A DNA stretch of 41,616 bases from Helochares maculicollis (GCA_033557835.1 JAWQRO010000355.1:1-41616), one strand, 5' to 3'. Shown: positions 10,900-23,585, counted from the stretch's first letter. Program-made: numbers and translations. Notes: generated by a model not told the origin, from the sequence alone.

Positions 10900-13800
10900 A
10901 AATAGACAGTATTGCACAACTTTCCTCCTGCTTTTGAAAATATATTCTCTACAATAAATTATACCGTCTAAAAATATGACAAATTCAATCGAAAATTGTG
11001 TTAGAATGAAATTTAAAAAAATCGTAGATATCAAAATAAAACGACCAGAATGCAAGAAATAAACCATGTTTCTCCTGCAGATAGATTTACTTTCCAGTAT
11101 TTTCAGTGTAATGTGTTTTCAGTTTGCAACGCAGCAACTTGCCACGTTGGCTATTAATGGTGCAACATGTGTAAATGCTTTTTAAGAATACTTCGGTTAT
11201 GCATTGCGCTTTTAAAAATCCCCAACGCCTGAGCAGATTGCACAAAGAGCGCAACAGTAAAGTTGGGATCTTTATGAGAAAAACATTCCACCCAGCGAGG
11301 CAGACCTGCACAGAGAGGTGGCCACCTACATGATTTTAATCAATAATTAAAAAGTCCCCCGCGAAAATTGCTATCCACATAAAAGGATGTGCGTCCTGGC
11401 CGAATACCAATGTGTACACGTATGACGTCATCTCGAAGGATCGTGTTAAATCTCGCGTGTCGATGTGTGCCGTGTCAACATTGATCGAGCGGGTGGCGGT
11501 AGAGCGACCCGCTAGTACTTCGGGGGTGGCTTTCGCCACTGAACCGACCGACCAGATCCAAGCCAAGCCGCCTCCGCAATTACTGGTGACGGCAGATGGA
11601 GCCACTGTAAATTGAAAAACTTCCATCTTGCGCCTTGACTCGCTCCACCAAGAGCGAACCAGATACAAAAGCATTGTAAATTATTAGTGAACTCAAGAGG
11701 GATGCTGCAATCTAAATGAAAAGACAAAATTTAATAATACCGTACGTGCAGAAATCTTTCAAAATACTAAATGAAAAAAAGACCTTTCTAAACACCATCT
11801 CAAGTTTCTTTCCAGATTGATCGTATAAACTAATCGGGCTATCTTAATTAAACCCCTTAGTCTTAAGGGTCTTCCCTAGGTGACAGATTGTCACATTCAA
11901 GGCCACACTATACGGCATGCATCAGTATGTTAGGGAATATAATATCGAAGGAAACCCTGCAACCTCCCTCTCCTCAAACAACTCGCCTTGTCCATATTTG
12001 CGAACAGGTAAAGTTGAGCTTAGCCAACTAGCTTGTTGTAAGGCCACCTTGGCTCCGAAGTGACGGCACTGCGACGCGCGCTGCCACCATAGCCACTTCC
12101 ACAACCGCCCTTGAAACTTGCCCTCATACTTCTCTTGTTGCTCGTGCAATTTTAATAACATATATATAAGGTAATTTAAATAATCAATACTTGAGAACGG
12201 AGTTCCACTTTGTTTCCTGGAATTAATTTCCAACCCTTAACTGAAATCAAGAGAAGAATAAGACATAATGAGCGAAATTGGTGATAAAACTGAACTTAAT
12301 CCCTTAGACCTCCCTCGCAGCTGGCTCGCATCAACTCCAAATCTCATGGAGGCACCATACGGCAGGGTTAAGGACCACGCCCTGTTTAACCCGCTAAATT
12401 CTACCCAAACCAATGCGTATTTACAATATAGTCGGATTGCACCGGATGATACGGAAAGTAGGTAGTGGGGGTGTTTGTGCGGGAACAGCGGCAAAATCCC
12501 CACGTACCGTCAATTACCACCCATCCCTTCGGGTTAGCGCAGTATGAGTCCACGGCCTCGACGGGATACACCACCCTCACCTCATCCAACCCCGCTGCCT
12601 CCCCGAACGACCCGACCCCCCGGGATTAAGCAGATTCCGAAATACGTCGCAGGAAAGCTGCTTAGTTGTGTGAAAGAGAGCAACGTCCCTTTCCGACGTC
12701 CGCAAACTACCCCCCAAATGGACGTAGGATGGAACGTTGTGGACATGATGAGAAAGGATCAAAGTCCAAGGGTAGCCAAACGAGTATTAAAAAGTCGATT
12801 CAAATTTCGCCGTCGTTACGTTTTTGATTAGGTTTTGGTTTTGTTTTTACTTCGCGGGAGACTGTTGCGGGCCTGGCTATTTGCGGCGCACGGAAGAGGC
12901 TTGTTGCCAAAATGAGAAAAAAAGTAATCTTCATAAAACACAGAAATTGGGCAATATCTCCCGAATGTTCGGGAGCTTCTATCCGTATTTCAATTTAATA
13001 ATTCAGGGCAGATTCTTTCCATTTCCATAGGATTTCGGTATTGAGGGGGCAGAACGAAAGAGCTTCTGTTTTGGAGACGTGACTGCCCCACTTTCTGCCT
13101 GATATCTTTGGCGTAATGTTACATTTTAATTGATTTTTTTGAAGAAATCTAATGATGCTATACCAACTGAGCTGCTAATGATATTGGCTGAACAATTCTA
13201 TATGATGGACACTTCCATGTCTCTGACGATTTTTTAATAATCTCTCAAATTAACGTGGTCATGCTAAAATGATAATTATTTAACGGATCTCATAAGCACT
13301 ACTACAGCAAATGCGATGGTAGTGTGAGTGGCTCAGAGCACCTCATAAAACATCTTGAGACATTCGAATCACTGCGGTTATCCGCACAAAATGTGAAAAA
13401 TTCTTAGAGGTGGAACGCGTTCCGTCCCTCTAAACCTCGCCAGACGTAGATATGTCGCATAGCTTCCAGCGTTCGGATAAAAATGACGCCGCAAATTCAC
13501 CATTGAGGGATCAAAGTCTGGTTGGAACGGAATGGGGTCGCACGGCTGGCGCATCCAGCTCTCTCTGTGATGGATAGAGAGGAGAATAAAGCAGCAACAG
13601 TGGCGAATGAAAACATGATATAGCAAGCGAGGAGCACGGATTCGGAAGCAAATCGATATAGTTTAACCTTTTCCGTAATAGTTGTGACGACAATTCATCT
13701 TGACGATGCAATGGCGGTGCTACAAGAGTGTTACGACCACTTTGAAAGAATTGAAATTGTACCATTAACTCCCCAGAGATCGCTGTCTGCAGCTGGAGAG

Positions 13801-14954
13801 CGGCTGAAACGGATCTTCGTTTCTCCACGATTCTCGAGTTTTTAGTATCTGGCACTCCAGCCTACACCAACTAAAACCAAGCCCTGGCCAGACAAATACG
13901 AGCGCATCCCCCTCACCCCTTCCTCTTTAAAACTAGAAAATAAAATAGCAAAATCGTATCCCATCAAACGCAATGGTCTTTTTTCCGGGTCGACTCGGTC
14001 CAAACGGTGAAATGTAAATTTTTCGCACGCCATGTTTTATTCCACGGTTGCAGTAAGCGGTGAGGAGGAGGGTAGGAAACAAGCAGCAGCTTGGTCGCTT
14101 TAGTAGGCAGATCAATAACATCCATCTCCATCCGACAAAGTCGGGGGTGGCTGGTGCGAAAAGGAAAGGTTAACCAGCCAACTCTCCGCTTGTTGAAATC
14201 ATCAACTCTGCCACCAACTGACTCCACCAGTACCCTACTGTCTGGTCCTCGGGTAGCTTCCGAACTCTACTCAATCTCTTGTGTGTATCATAGAGTTACA
14301 AGGCCTTAAGATTGAAAATAACTTTAATGATGTCTAAGCGAAAGGTTTAGTCTTTGAAAATATGTAATGTAGCTCAAAATCTGGAACACTTTAGCAGGGT
14401 ATAAGAAGTATGCAGTTCTGAAATTGTATGAATTAGGTTTTTATATGCAAGCTATGTCAATTCGGTTCATTGAAAATTGAAGGAAAAGAATGCTGAACTA
14501 GCCCTGCTGTCAGTTGAAACGGTCACTTTCCCAATATGTTAGATGATATTAAAAGTTCTGAGCGATTTTTCTCTTTATTTAGACGATGAAGTTACAAAGT
14601 TAGACTTTTTCTGAACTAGATCAAATGTGCTCTGTTTTTTTTCAATAACTTTCTTAAATTTGAAGGCAAATTCATAATTTCGGGATTGAATCAGTCCTCG
14701 TCCCTATTTGTAAAAACTGCACAGGATCAATTGTGCGAGCCTCACTTGAGAATAGTTGTTGTCACTATCAACAAAAATTTGCAAACGCTTCAAAATCTCT
14801 TGGTGCCAGGCCTGGGCTATACAGTGGGTGTGATCAGAGCGCTCGGAGCTTCTGGCGCTTACTGATGTATCCGGCCAGGTGTTCTCTTAATGGGACATAA
14901 TACCAAATACACAGTAAAACCTTCTTGGTCGTTAATCCAGGCATCGTGATCGTT
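10900..14954. other. no recognisable gene; two GC-richer patches
   Basis: No family could be recognised. GC-richer patches at about 11380-11640 and 12260-12900 carry open frames on both strands (for example 12268-12465 and 12544-12831 on +), some proline- and arginine-rich. They have no motif, no convincing splice sites and no homology that I recognise. GTGACAGATTGTCAC at about 11880-11894 is a short inverted repeat. The rest is AT-rich and featureless. Confidence 0.5.
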
Positions 14955-15273
14955 TTGGTTTTGCGCTGATCTTCAATTCTTGCCCAATGGAATACGTGCT
15001 CACGTGCCAATCTGACTTGGCGATTTCCATTATTTTATCAATATTATCGACGATTGGCCTACCAGATTGGGTCTCATCTTCGACGTCCGTATTACCAGAC
15101 CGAAATCAGCGGAACCAACGCTCTGCTGATGCATTTGCATATTGGGTGTATAAACAGCACCCATTTTTAGCCGCCGGTTCTGCTTTTATCACTTGGTCTT
15201 GGTGATACTGAAGAATGTATCGTTCGCTTAAGCTATCTAACGAAAACGCTCATAAACTTTTTAGTTCACTCAT
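14955..15273 (-). pseudogene. mariner transposase relic, N-terminal DNA-binding part
   Basis: Read on the - strand from an ATG at 15273, the sequence encodes the mariner paired-type helix-turn-helix region with scattered stops. Recognisable blocks are ERWF, then RSGNTDVEDETQSGRP (the family's linker between the two helix-turn-helix halves), then IVDNIDKIMEIAKSDWHVST and YSIGQELKIS. After about 14955 the similarity is lost and no catalytic domain was found, so this is a 5' fragment. It is of a different mariner lineage from the elements at 21-29 kb. A GCGAAGCGAGGC motif lies 24 bp upstream of its start. Confidence 0.65.
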
Positions 15274-15308
15274 TACATCCAAAACAGAATTGCAATGCCT
15301 CGCTTCGC
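15271..15308 (-). repeat. outlying copy of the GAGCGAAGCGAGGC repeat
   Basis: On the - strand, GCGAAGCGAGGCA (complement of 15296-15308) is followed about a dozen bases later by TTTTGGATGT. The same two blocks with nearly the same spacing occur at 40156-40188 in the repeat field near the right end of the window, about 25 kb away and in the opposite orientation. Confidence 0.55.
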
Positions 15309-15319
15309 ACAGTGCAGCC

Positions 15320-17700
15320 AATTTGGTCGGCGTCCTCAGCTAAGAGCGTCGAGTAAGCTTTTATATCTACAGGTGATTTTACCTCATTTTCTTCGCGCTG
15401 TTGATTTCATCTTTGCAATTAAAAGCATTAAATGAGAGTAATACATTTTTGCATTCTCATAAACTGTACTCCCAGTAATTTCAGCTTAGCCACTAGTAAG
15501 CCAGGGAAAGTCTTGTAAAGAGTACTCAGATCAGGTAAGGCTATCAAATTTGTGAATATACAAAGGGAATGCCTTATTTTAAACACTGCTAACTCGAATG
15601 CGCCTTTATATTGAAATTGTTGTTCATCTGTTAATAAATTACTCTACTTATATATTTTTCTTTATTCAAATTTTTCATTCGAAATTTTCCGATTATATTT
15701 ACGGAATATAGTTGTAGGACATTATAAGAGAATTATATACAAATCCGGTTACTTACCACACTTAGACATCCAATTCCAGGTATCGACATTTTAAGCTTTT
15801 ACCTCATTGCATCATGGTAAAGTCTACATATTATCTAATATTTTATTTCGTAGACATTTTTCATCATGTATCTCTTTTCCAAATACTAATTTTTACTTGG
15901 ACTTTAAAAATTGATCCTGAAAAATTAGTAATGATTAGTTAATTCACTTGTAAATTTGGAGATCATTTGCTTGGTAATCCTAATATCTTTGTACCTTTTT
16001 TTTCGATATTATTTTGCTCGTATTTTTGGAAGACTCATTGTATGACGCACTATGAAGAATTTGACTTAAAATCTAGTCCAAAGTCAATCAATCCAAACCA
16101 CTCTTTTAGACACGTTTATTTTTTAGTCTTTTACTTGGTACTGTGATTCTTATCTTTAGATTTTCAGAGGATTATTTGTATCGTTTTTAGCATTATTTTT
16201 TTATTCCTGTTTGCCTATTTTAAATATAACTACAGTATTCATATCGTGTAATTTGATTCCTGATGGCACGTGTCTCAATAGTTGCAATCAAATGAAATTC
16301 TTGAAACTGTTCAATGATGAAAACAGGTACAGATTTACGGGGCATTTACTAAGTTGCCAGATTACTTAAATTAAAATTATATAAATGATTAAAAAATTCT
16401 AAAACAATGAGGGGATACTTTGTATGAATGCTTTCATGTAATATTGTAGAAAGCCTCTTTGTAAACGTTGTGCAGTGTTAAAAGCAATTAACTTCCAATC
16501 TACCGTAATAGTACATAGCTGCACAGGCGAAAACTAGAATCAGAGTGAATAATTATTCTCTACACATTTAACAATTCAAAATAGTAACATTTTGTAAAGT
16601 GTTGCCATGAAACCCGTTTTTTAAGTATCCCTAACGCGAAATTGATATTGGCTTTGGTATATTTGAAACGTTAAACTGGCAAAATGATGAGAGGGCAGAC
16701 TTTTCAATCAGAAATTAACTGAAAATTGAAAAAATGCATTACTTTCAAATTAAAATATTTTTGTTTATTTGTGGATTAAATGATTCATCAGGAATTTCAT
16801 TAAAGCTTTGTACGTTTACGAGTGCAATTAAATTGATTTTAAATTAAAATATTAGTCCTACACATTATGTAACTAGTGAGTTTAAAATGTTAGTGCCATG
16901 AATGCACAATAATTCATTATTACAAAATCAAAGCAAATGAATGAAGTATTAGTTATGGATACTTTGGTGGAATCATTAAAGAATTGATAAATTCAAAAGT
17001 TTTGTTTTGCAACTTGCATAAAATAAATGATTGTGTGGTCATTGCAAGATGCTTTTTACCACAACATTTACAAATTTCAGGCAGGTTTCCCAGTTCGCTT
17101 GCTAATTGAAACAAAACATCCAACTTCTAATTCGTATCTTTTACCTTAAATATCCTTCCGAAACCAAATCATTCCTTTCATTCAGGATTTCCATCCACCC
17201 ACAAATTTATCCAATCTAAGTAGGATAAAGAAAATCTCTAGTAAAACTATGCTTAAAGCCCCTATAAATATAATCGTTTCAGTGATTTACTTTATACAAT
17301 AATTCTGTCGGTAATTGGAATCAAATACAAGTACTTGACCGGGTCGTAGACCTTTACGCATTTAACTGAAAAGTGTGTCAGATTGAAGAAAGTTTTAGCT
17401 ATTTACGCTTCTCTTGCCTCGTTTGTGAACTAAAGTTACACTTTTAATTGCTAATTTTTATGCAAATCGCTCTACTTTTAAAATTAATCGGCGCAATGCG
17501 GCAAAATTGCCATTCGACCATAGAGGACTTAGCTTAGGCGAGCCCATGGGCCACTCCAGCAGACTTTCCGATACCACGTGATGTTGACACAAACATCCCG
17601 ATATTCTAGCATTTCCCTCAATTTACTTTATGTTACCACCAATTTCCTTTATGTTTATTTATGTTAAGCCCAATTTTTAGTTTCATTATTACTAATTTTT
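15320..17700. other. AT-rich non-coding tract
   Basis: About 2.4 kb with long runs of A and T and no open frame of interest, typical of insect intron or intergenic sequence. Its right end becomes a pyrimidine-rich acceptor tract leading to 17720. Confidence 0.6.
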
Positions 17701-17720
17701 CTTTTCTCACTCTTTTGTAG

Positions 17721-18027
17721 GGGAGTCGAACAATGACAATGGTGCGTTCAAAGAAAGACGATAAGTACACACGCTGATTGGTGCATTTGTTGTGTGGTGA
17801 TTGATTCTTTGCTGTTTTATTTGAGAGTGTGAGAGTTTTAAAGATAAAGTTGCCGGTGGTCTTCGGATGATGTCGTGTTTTTGATGAAATGATCTAAAGC
17901 TACCATCAGCCGATAGATAGATCCTAATGCTGCAGAAAGATCGTTGCCTTAAAAATTTTGTAGACTGTGTGGTATGACATCATCATCAGCGTTGTGTTGT
18001 CTGGTTGCAGGGGGAGCGGGGGTGAAG
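17721..18027 (+). other. probable tlk 5' untranslated exon sequence
   Basis: A strong acceptor (TTTTTCTTTTCTCACTCTTT then TGTAG) ends at 17720, so an exon may begin at 17721 and run uninterrupted to the tlk start exon. A second, weaker acceptor (GGTTGCAG) ends at 18010 and could start the exon just 17 nt before the tlk ATG. Several short upstream start codons lie in between (for example ATG 17733, which ends at a stop after 15 codons). An in-frame ATG at 17974 would extend the kinase N-terminus by 18 codons if this segment is retained. Confidence 0.45.
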
Positions 18028-18099
18028 ATGGAACATTTCCAGGCTGCGCTCGACCCCAGGAAACAGGAACTGTTGGAGGCTCGTTTCTTGGGCGCCAGG
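18028..18099 (+). CDS. tlk: Tousled-like kinase, first coding exon
   Basis: Twenty-four codons from ATG 18028 encode a peptide ending in LDPRKQELLEARFLGAR. The block LDPR(R/K)QELLEARF close to the initiator Met is the conserved N-terminus of animal Tousled-like kinases (TLK1/TLK2). These are nuclear Ser/Thr kinases that phosphorylate the histone chaperone ASF1 and act in replication-coupled chromatin assembly. The exon ends in GCCAGG|GTGAGT, a strong donor at 18100, in phase 0. The start at 18028 matches the position of the Met in vertebrate family members; ATG 17974 is in frame upstream but adds a peptide unlike the family. Only the N-terminal tip is here: the coiled-coil and kinase exons must lie beyond the right edge. 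The flanking long AT-rich introns are usual for this gene in insects. Confidence 0.8.
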
Positions 18100-18105
18100 G
18101 TGAGT

Positions 18106-19490
18106 TATTTAACAAAATCAAAACTCTGCACATTACTTTCTAAACTATTAGCTTAGCAGGCTTGATTGGTGTGACCCGGCTGGAAACAGTAAAAGCACAA
18201 CACTTTGTTGTGGGTAATCGGTGTAGCTTTGTTCAGGTGGTTATTTGTTAGGCATTAGCGTGACGCGGAATCATTTTAGAATCGTGACGTGGTCTTGCCG
18301 TGGCTCGTTCAGAGAGAAACCCCCTTGGAAGTTGTAGGTGAACTACAAGTTACTTGGAGTCAATTGTGAACAGATATCAAGGAAAGCATTTGAGTGGGCG
18401 GATTCTGGTTTGATATTTATAAATATTTGAAGCGGACAACACACTGGAGGAGTTTTGTTTACACCGTCCAAGATTAGATCGGTGAACTCGGTAGAGTTGG
18501 GTTTGTAGGTGCGCTTTCTGATGTAGGATAATATTTGAGGAGCTGTCTGGTGCTGCGTTTTGTTCAAATAGATCAAGACTTGAGGTTGGTAGGGGGTTTT
18601 AGAATATCTGATGTTTGCGGAGGTCTTCAAATCATGACTTCCTGAGAAGGAATTCTGCAGTCCCCAATATTTAGAACCACACACTCTTTTGGTCCTACTA
18701 AGGCTTCATATATTCAATTTTGAAATATAGTGCAGCCATTATAACATTTATGCCATCGTTATCGTTTGAACGTAGTGATAACCTCATACCCGAGTAGATT
18801 CCATCTGCTTTTGGCAATGAAAGTTTCATAAGTTGGTTCCAATAGAAGACAGTATTAGTTGTTTTGTATTCAGGTGATTTGATGCGATAAGTGGCCGCTG
18901 AAATAAGTCGTGGAATGTCGATGCACCTTGCCCGCTTAGTCTCACCAGGTTCATAGCACCATTACCAGAGTCCGTTGCATACCTTACCTTTCCTTACTGG
19001 TTGGTCAACTGATGTTAAATGCGCAATGTGTTAAAATTTTAAATTCTAGACTGCAGAGGTTTTATTCAAATAAGTCTAGAATCTGGAAAAATAGGAGTCT
19101 TAAAATTTGGTAGTCCACAAAAGGACCCATGCTGAAGGCAACGGAACAAAAGTCAATTTAAACAGCAGAAGGGGCCAAAGGACGAAAACGTTTGTAAGAG
19201 TTCTGCAAGCAATCAATAGATGACATGTCAGGGTTGGCAGCCCTTTGGCTGTCGAGCTATATCAACCCTTCCATTAAAACACTATAAAAATGCAAAACAA
19301 ACTATTTAAAAAGCCCTGCAGAACAAAATTATGCAGACTGTCCACTTCTGTGCGGAACAACAGCGTCGAGTCTTGAGGTGGCGCGCATTCATTGTTTAGC
19401 ACCGTCCCCATTCTTTTTATTAAAACCTCAGAGAGCGTGGGCAGAATCGCACTGCAGCTCATTATTATTATTTTTTTTCTGGTAATACTT
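18106..19490. other. intron sequence, no gene seen
   Basis: This follows the tlk donor and holds no recognisable coding or RNA feature on either strand. Short overlapping frames (for example 18343-18684 on -) lack motifs. Confidence 0.55.
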
Positions 19491-19496
19491 CGTGCT

Positions 19497-19909
19497 TGTT
19501 CGTTCGGTGACCGGACTACGTTGACGAGATATCTTGTGTGCAGTATGTGTAGTTAGTGAAGTGAGTTTTAGTTAACGCGAGAGATATTCGAACCGCGGTC
19601 GGTCGATGTGGTGTTTATTCGGATCAGGGGAGTCCCGACTCGTTCACTCACTCACTACACACTCTCCGAGTGGGACAACACTGTGAGCACGAGCACGGTT
19701 TACACCACACAATTTCGAGCGGAACATTGAACTTATCAGCCATGAACTGCTGTGCGCTGTTGTCACTACCACTTCATTACACCAATCTCTAGGTTACGTC
19801 GCCTTCGCCCGCTACTGTAATCCTGGCGGCAATTCTGAAATCGGCTGCGGGGCTCGAAGGACACTCTTACCTCGCCGTCTCGTTCCCGGGGCGATGACTA
19901 TAGCTTTAA
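19497..19909 (+). other. candidate alternative first exon / promoter-proximal block
   Basis: This block is CpG-rich in AT-rich surroundings and ends in CTTTAA|GTAAGT, a full-consensus donor at 19910. It looks like a 5' untranslated exon. It holds a short upstream frame (ATG 19741, 17 codons) and a last ATG at 19894 that would contribute five codons plus one base (phase 1). Its position inside the presumed tlk intron, on the same strand, fits an alternative tlk promoter, but a nested gene is equally possible. No TATA box is evident. The 5' edge is arbitrary. Confidence 0.35.
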
Positions 19910-19915
19910 GTAAGT

Positions 19916-21345
19916 GGCTCTCTTTCAGATCAGAAGCCCCCTAAAAACAAACGTAGGTATCGACGATTTATTTTTAGATTTAGGCACTCAATTTGCTTAG
20001 ATAATGGCGTAGATAAGCCAACATTTTGTTTTGTAACACCGCATGGTTCGTATTCTTACAATAGAATTTAGTAATTGAAATTCAAAGGCTCATTTACACC
20101 GCCCAAACCGATCGATTCCGGACACGTATGTTCTTGAGAAACACTAACATTTATTGACTCTTTTAAAGTTGCACGCCGAGACCGCCAGACGAAATCCTTC
20201 CGTCTCCCTTTCAACCCCTAATACCAATTTCCACAAAATGAAACCCAGTTTTACACCCTAAAATCAAATCTGATTACCATCTATCCCCCGGCGCTTCGGC
20301 GCGCGCGAAAAATTCCGTGGAAAAGGACTTGCCGATAAAAAGTCGATAATGGAAAATAGAAGTCACAAGGCGCACAGAGAAAGAGAAAAACAAGGACCCT
20401 ACGCTAATGACGCACGACGAGGGAAGAATTCTATTCAAATTTGTTGAGCATCACCCCGAACCGTCCCGACCTTTTCTTCCCAGCCTATCTCTCCCGGTAT
20501 TCGCGAATTTAGCGCTTAATTTAAATATGCTTTCCTGCTGTTTAAGTGGCCGTTTGATTAAATTGCAATTGCTAGAAGGGTGGATCTGGAATTGCAGCGG
20601 ACATGAAGGGCATAAGGAAGCCATAGACATCATAAGGAAGATGTTGGCGCAATAACACCCTGATGAGATCTTAAGCAGTTGGCACTGTAACTATTTTATC
20701 CTTGCTAAGCCATAATTAACGCTTCTACTGGTCAGTCCGTTTTATTGGTAACTATTAACGCCGCATTTCATAAATATACAACCTAGAAAGTAAACAAAAT
20801 TGAACGCATTAAAGTGATTCGGTATAATATTGCTTTATTTTGTGAAAAATTTGGTATTTAGTGACCAGGACGCTGAAAGATCCTCAAGAAAAATTTTCTA
20901 ATGGGTTCTTAGTAACAAAAGAGTGCGGTTCTAAAAGTGTACAAAATGAACGATTGGCTTGTTTGCTAGTCAGTTGACAAGACAACGCGTACACACAGTA
21001 GAGACCATCGATTACCATTAAAACAGAGATCGTGTAGCCGAACTCTGACAGAGCATTGCCTTAAGAGAAATATATACTGATATACCTATGAACTCTTTGT
21101 CCACATACGAATCGGCCCATGAACACAATTTCTATGCAAAGTTTTGTCTCGACACAGTGATGATTCACTAGGACCTTTACATTACTCTGTTGCCTGAATT
21201 GTTTGCCAATGAATCTGTTGCGTTTTATAGATATTTTTGCTTTAAATTATCCCTCATTATGACTCTCAAAAAAATGAAAAGGGGTAACGATGTTTTTTTT
21301 GTTTTCGTCTTCAACTACATGATCCTTGCGCCACTCTTCATATAG
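19916..21345. other. intron sequence, no gene seen
   Basis: No family is recognised. A GC-richer patch near 20160-20480 has open frames on both strands without motifs. The rest is AT-rich up to the TA target of the mariner insertion. Confidence 0.55.
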
Positions 21346-21347
21346 TA

Positions 21348-22212
21348 CTGTGATCAAAAAGTAAAGTGAAATTGTCATTTAAAACTCTCGAGTACTAGGC
21401 AGGCAGGTACATTTTTTTCCTATGTTGCTAGGACTGTCTATATCATTTGCCAAGCGTCTGTTTGTCAAAAGCTTTAATTATCTCCGAGTTACACGTGTTT
21501 TTGTAAACAACAAAAAGGGAATTTTTCAATATTTACAATGGGTGACCTGGCCGAGCAAAGAACTTGCATTAAATTTTGTTAGCGAAACGACTATTCTTGT
21601 GCGGATACATTGAAAATGTTGCGGAAGGCCTTTGGTGATCAAACTATGACAAAAAAAACGATTATAAGTGGTACAACGTGTTCAAAGCGGGCCGAGAACG
21701 CGTTGAAGACGAACCGCGTTCTGGACGACCATCAATGTCTACCGACGAGTGCCACGTTCAAAAAATCACAGATTTGGTGCTTGAAAATCGTCGATTGACA
21801 ATTAGACACCTCGTTGATAGTGTTGGAATATCATTTGGCTCAGCCCTAACCATTTTGACGGATTTTTTGTGTCTCAAACGCGTCAAGTCTCGATTTGTGC
21901 CAAATGCACCATGTCATACTGCATTGGTTCTTCGCGACTTTTGCCAAAAACTCGACTCATATCGTTCCGCAACCACCGTATTCACCTGATTTGGCTCCGT
22001 GCAACTTCTGGCTAATTAGCAAACTCAAAGGCCAATGCGGGGATAACGTTTTGATACGATTGAGGAGATAAAAACTGAATCGAAGAAAGTTTCAAGGACA
22101 AGAAAAAGCGTTGGTAAAAGTGCGTTTTATAGGACGGGGATGAAATTGATTTGGAAGAATAACTAAAGAATTTACATTTTATAAACAAATTCACCTTACG
22201 TTTTGATCACAG
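21348..22212 (+). mobile_element. internally deleted mariner, copy A (865 bp)
   Basis: Both ends are present and flanked by TA, the mariner target duplication (21346-21347 and 22213-22214). The left terminal inverted repeat (about 21348-21373) begins CTGTGATCAAAAAGTAAAG; the right one (22187-22212) is its imperfect reverse complement. The transposase region inside lacks about 150 codons compared with a full mariner of about 1.3 kb. Sequence upstream of the start codon is nearly the same as in copy B at 28.5-29.4 kb. Confidence 0.92.
21538..22162 (+). pseudogene. mariner transposase pseudogene of copy A
   Basis: Starting at ATG 21538 the frame gives a mariner N-terminus, then an in-frame TAG after 14 codons. 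It resumes with the helix-turn-helix region (CADTLKMLRKAFGDQTM), then shifts frame in an A-run near 21650. The shifted frame gives AGRERVEDEPRSGRPS, the family's inter-helix linker. At VPNAPCHTALVLRD the protein jumps from the end of the DNA-binding domain to the region just after the second catalytic Asp, so Asp 1 and Asp 2 are missing. The third-Asp block reads SPDLAPCNFWL, with Asn in place of the catalytic Asp. It cannot make active transposase. Confidence 0.9.
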
Positions 22213-22214
22213 TA

Positions 22215-23585
22215 GTGGATCATTTCACAGGAGCAGTTAATGCAGGTATTGCTGCTCCTATATTCTTCATGGGTATTGCTGAGGCTTTGTATTGTATAAA
22301 CCACATTGACAAGGCATGGATAATATCTCTAGCAGTGCGTTGCAAAATTACTGGAGGAGTTACGCAGGAACAGACCTCAGGAAATGAGAAGGAAGATGAG
22401 GTACGGGGTTCAAATACCGAAATCAATATTTTTAGCAATGTAAGTGAAGTGCAAGATTTAATTGAGAAAGATCATCATAACAAAATTGTGACTAAGCGAA
22501 CAGAATAGGACTTTGTCTCTGGATTGATATTTCACCAAGGCAACAACCGAACCAGCTACCAAACTTAGGCAATTGTCCGATGCCATAACAGACTCCTCCC
22601 AAGGAGTATTGTCCCTTTTTCTGCTCCTCTGCCACCTATGATCGTAACTATCACCAACAACTATAAAGTTAAAGTTAAAGAGCGAACTAATTATATTCAC
22701 ATTGGTTTCAATGGGAACACATTTTCGGCTCGCGCAAGAATCGAAGAACGAATTAACTGTATGTCAGTATAAACTGAAGTGAACCAAGTTAAAAGTATAG
22801 ATTCGACCACAAAAGAGATTATATTTTGCTCTCCCTGACCAAGGCTTATTAAGGATCATGAGGTATTGGAATCCAATTGCGTATAGACTATAATGTCTTT
22901 TCATTTCTGCCTTTATTTCCATTATTAAGCCCCAAAAACTCTTCTGTGCATGAACTGATAGCTGTCGAACTACGGCAAAACAAAAGAGGCCAAAAACAAT
23001 TCGAAACGCTTATAGGAACATAATCATTTGGCCCTATTGCTAAAATCACATTCCCTAAATGGTCTGATGGGACTTTATTCTCCCTAGTCATTAAATACCA
23101 TATTGAATTACAAAGCAAAACTATTACTTACCGAGGAATATTAATGATAGTCTTCCTATTGTATCGATTGTTACTCCCAGGTCATCAGCCCGTCATTTGC
23201 AGTTGCAAATCTTATGTACCAAGAACACTGTTAAATTCCCACCATTTTAAGTTTGCCAACATTGCTTTCATTTCACTACCATATCGTAAACATTATCATC
23301 CTAAGGGCTTCCGAATAACATAATGGGTTTGTCACTAACCAATTTTCAATTGAGTAGTTAGATATACTGAACTAAATACTAAGTATAGTACTTCTAAATC
23401 GTTCTAAATGTTTGTTCTTGAGTTTCTCATAGTATCCAAGTACTACGATAAATTCAAGAACGAATTCTAAGGCCCTGGGAACATTAACCATAATTTTAAA
23501 CAAGCTAACGCCATCATTTTACATCAATCAAAACATAATTTTCAAGTTCAGGAAAAGTTCTCAAATCAATCAGATAAATAAAAAG
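22215..23585. other. intron sequence, no gene seen
   Basis: The open frame 22203-22508 on + starts inside the mariner end, runs into flanking DNA and has no recognisable domain. The remainder is AT-rich without features. Confidence 0.55.

Noticed and set aside
10306..11067. 253-codon open frame on the - strand, the longest in the window
   Set aside because: It lies antisense to the mariner relic at 10620-10890, has no recognisable domain and is of uneven composition; it is open by chance.
12268..12831. Two neighbouring + frames (65 and 95 codons) in a GC-richer patch
   Set aside because: No family recognised, no splice sites linking them, and overlapping open frames on the other strand; left as unannotated sequence.
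22203..22508. 101-codon + frame downstream of mariner copy A
   Set aside because: It begins inside the terminal repeat and continues into unrelated flanking DNA, with no domain.
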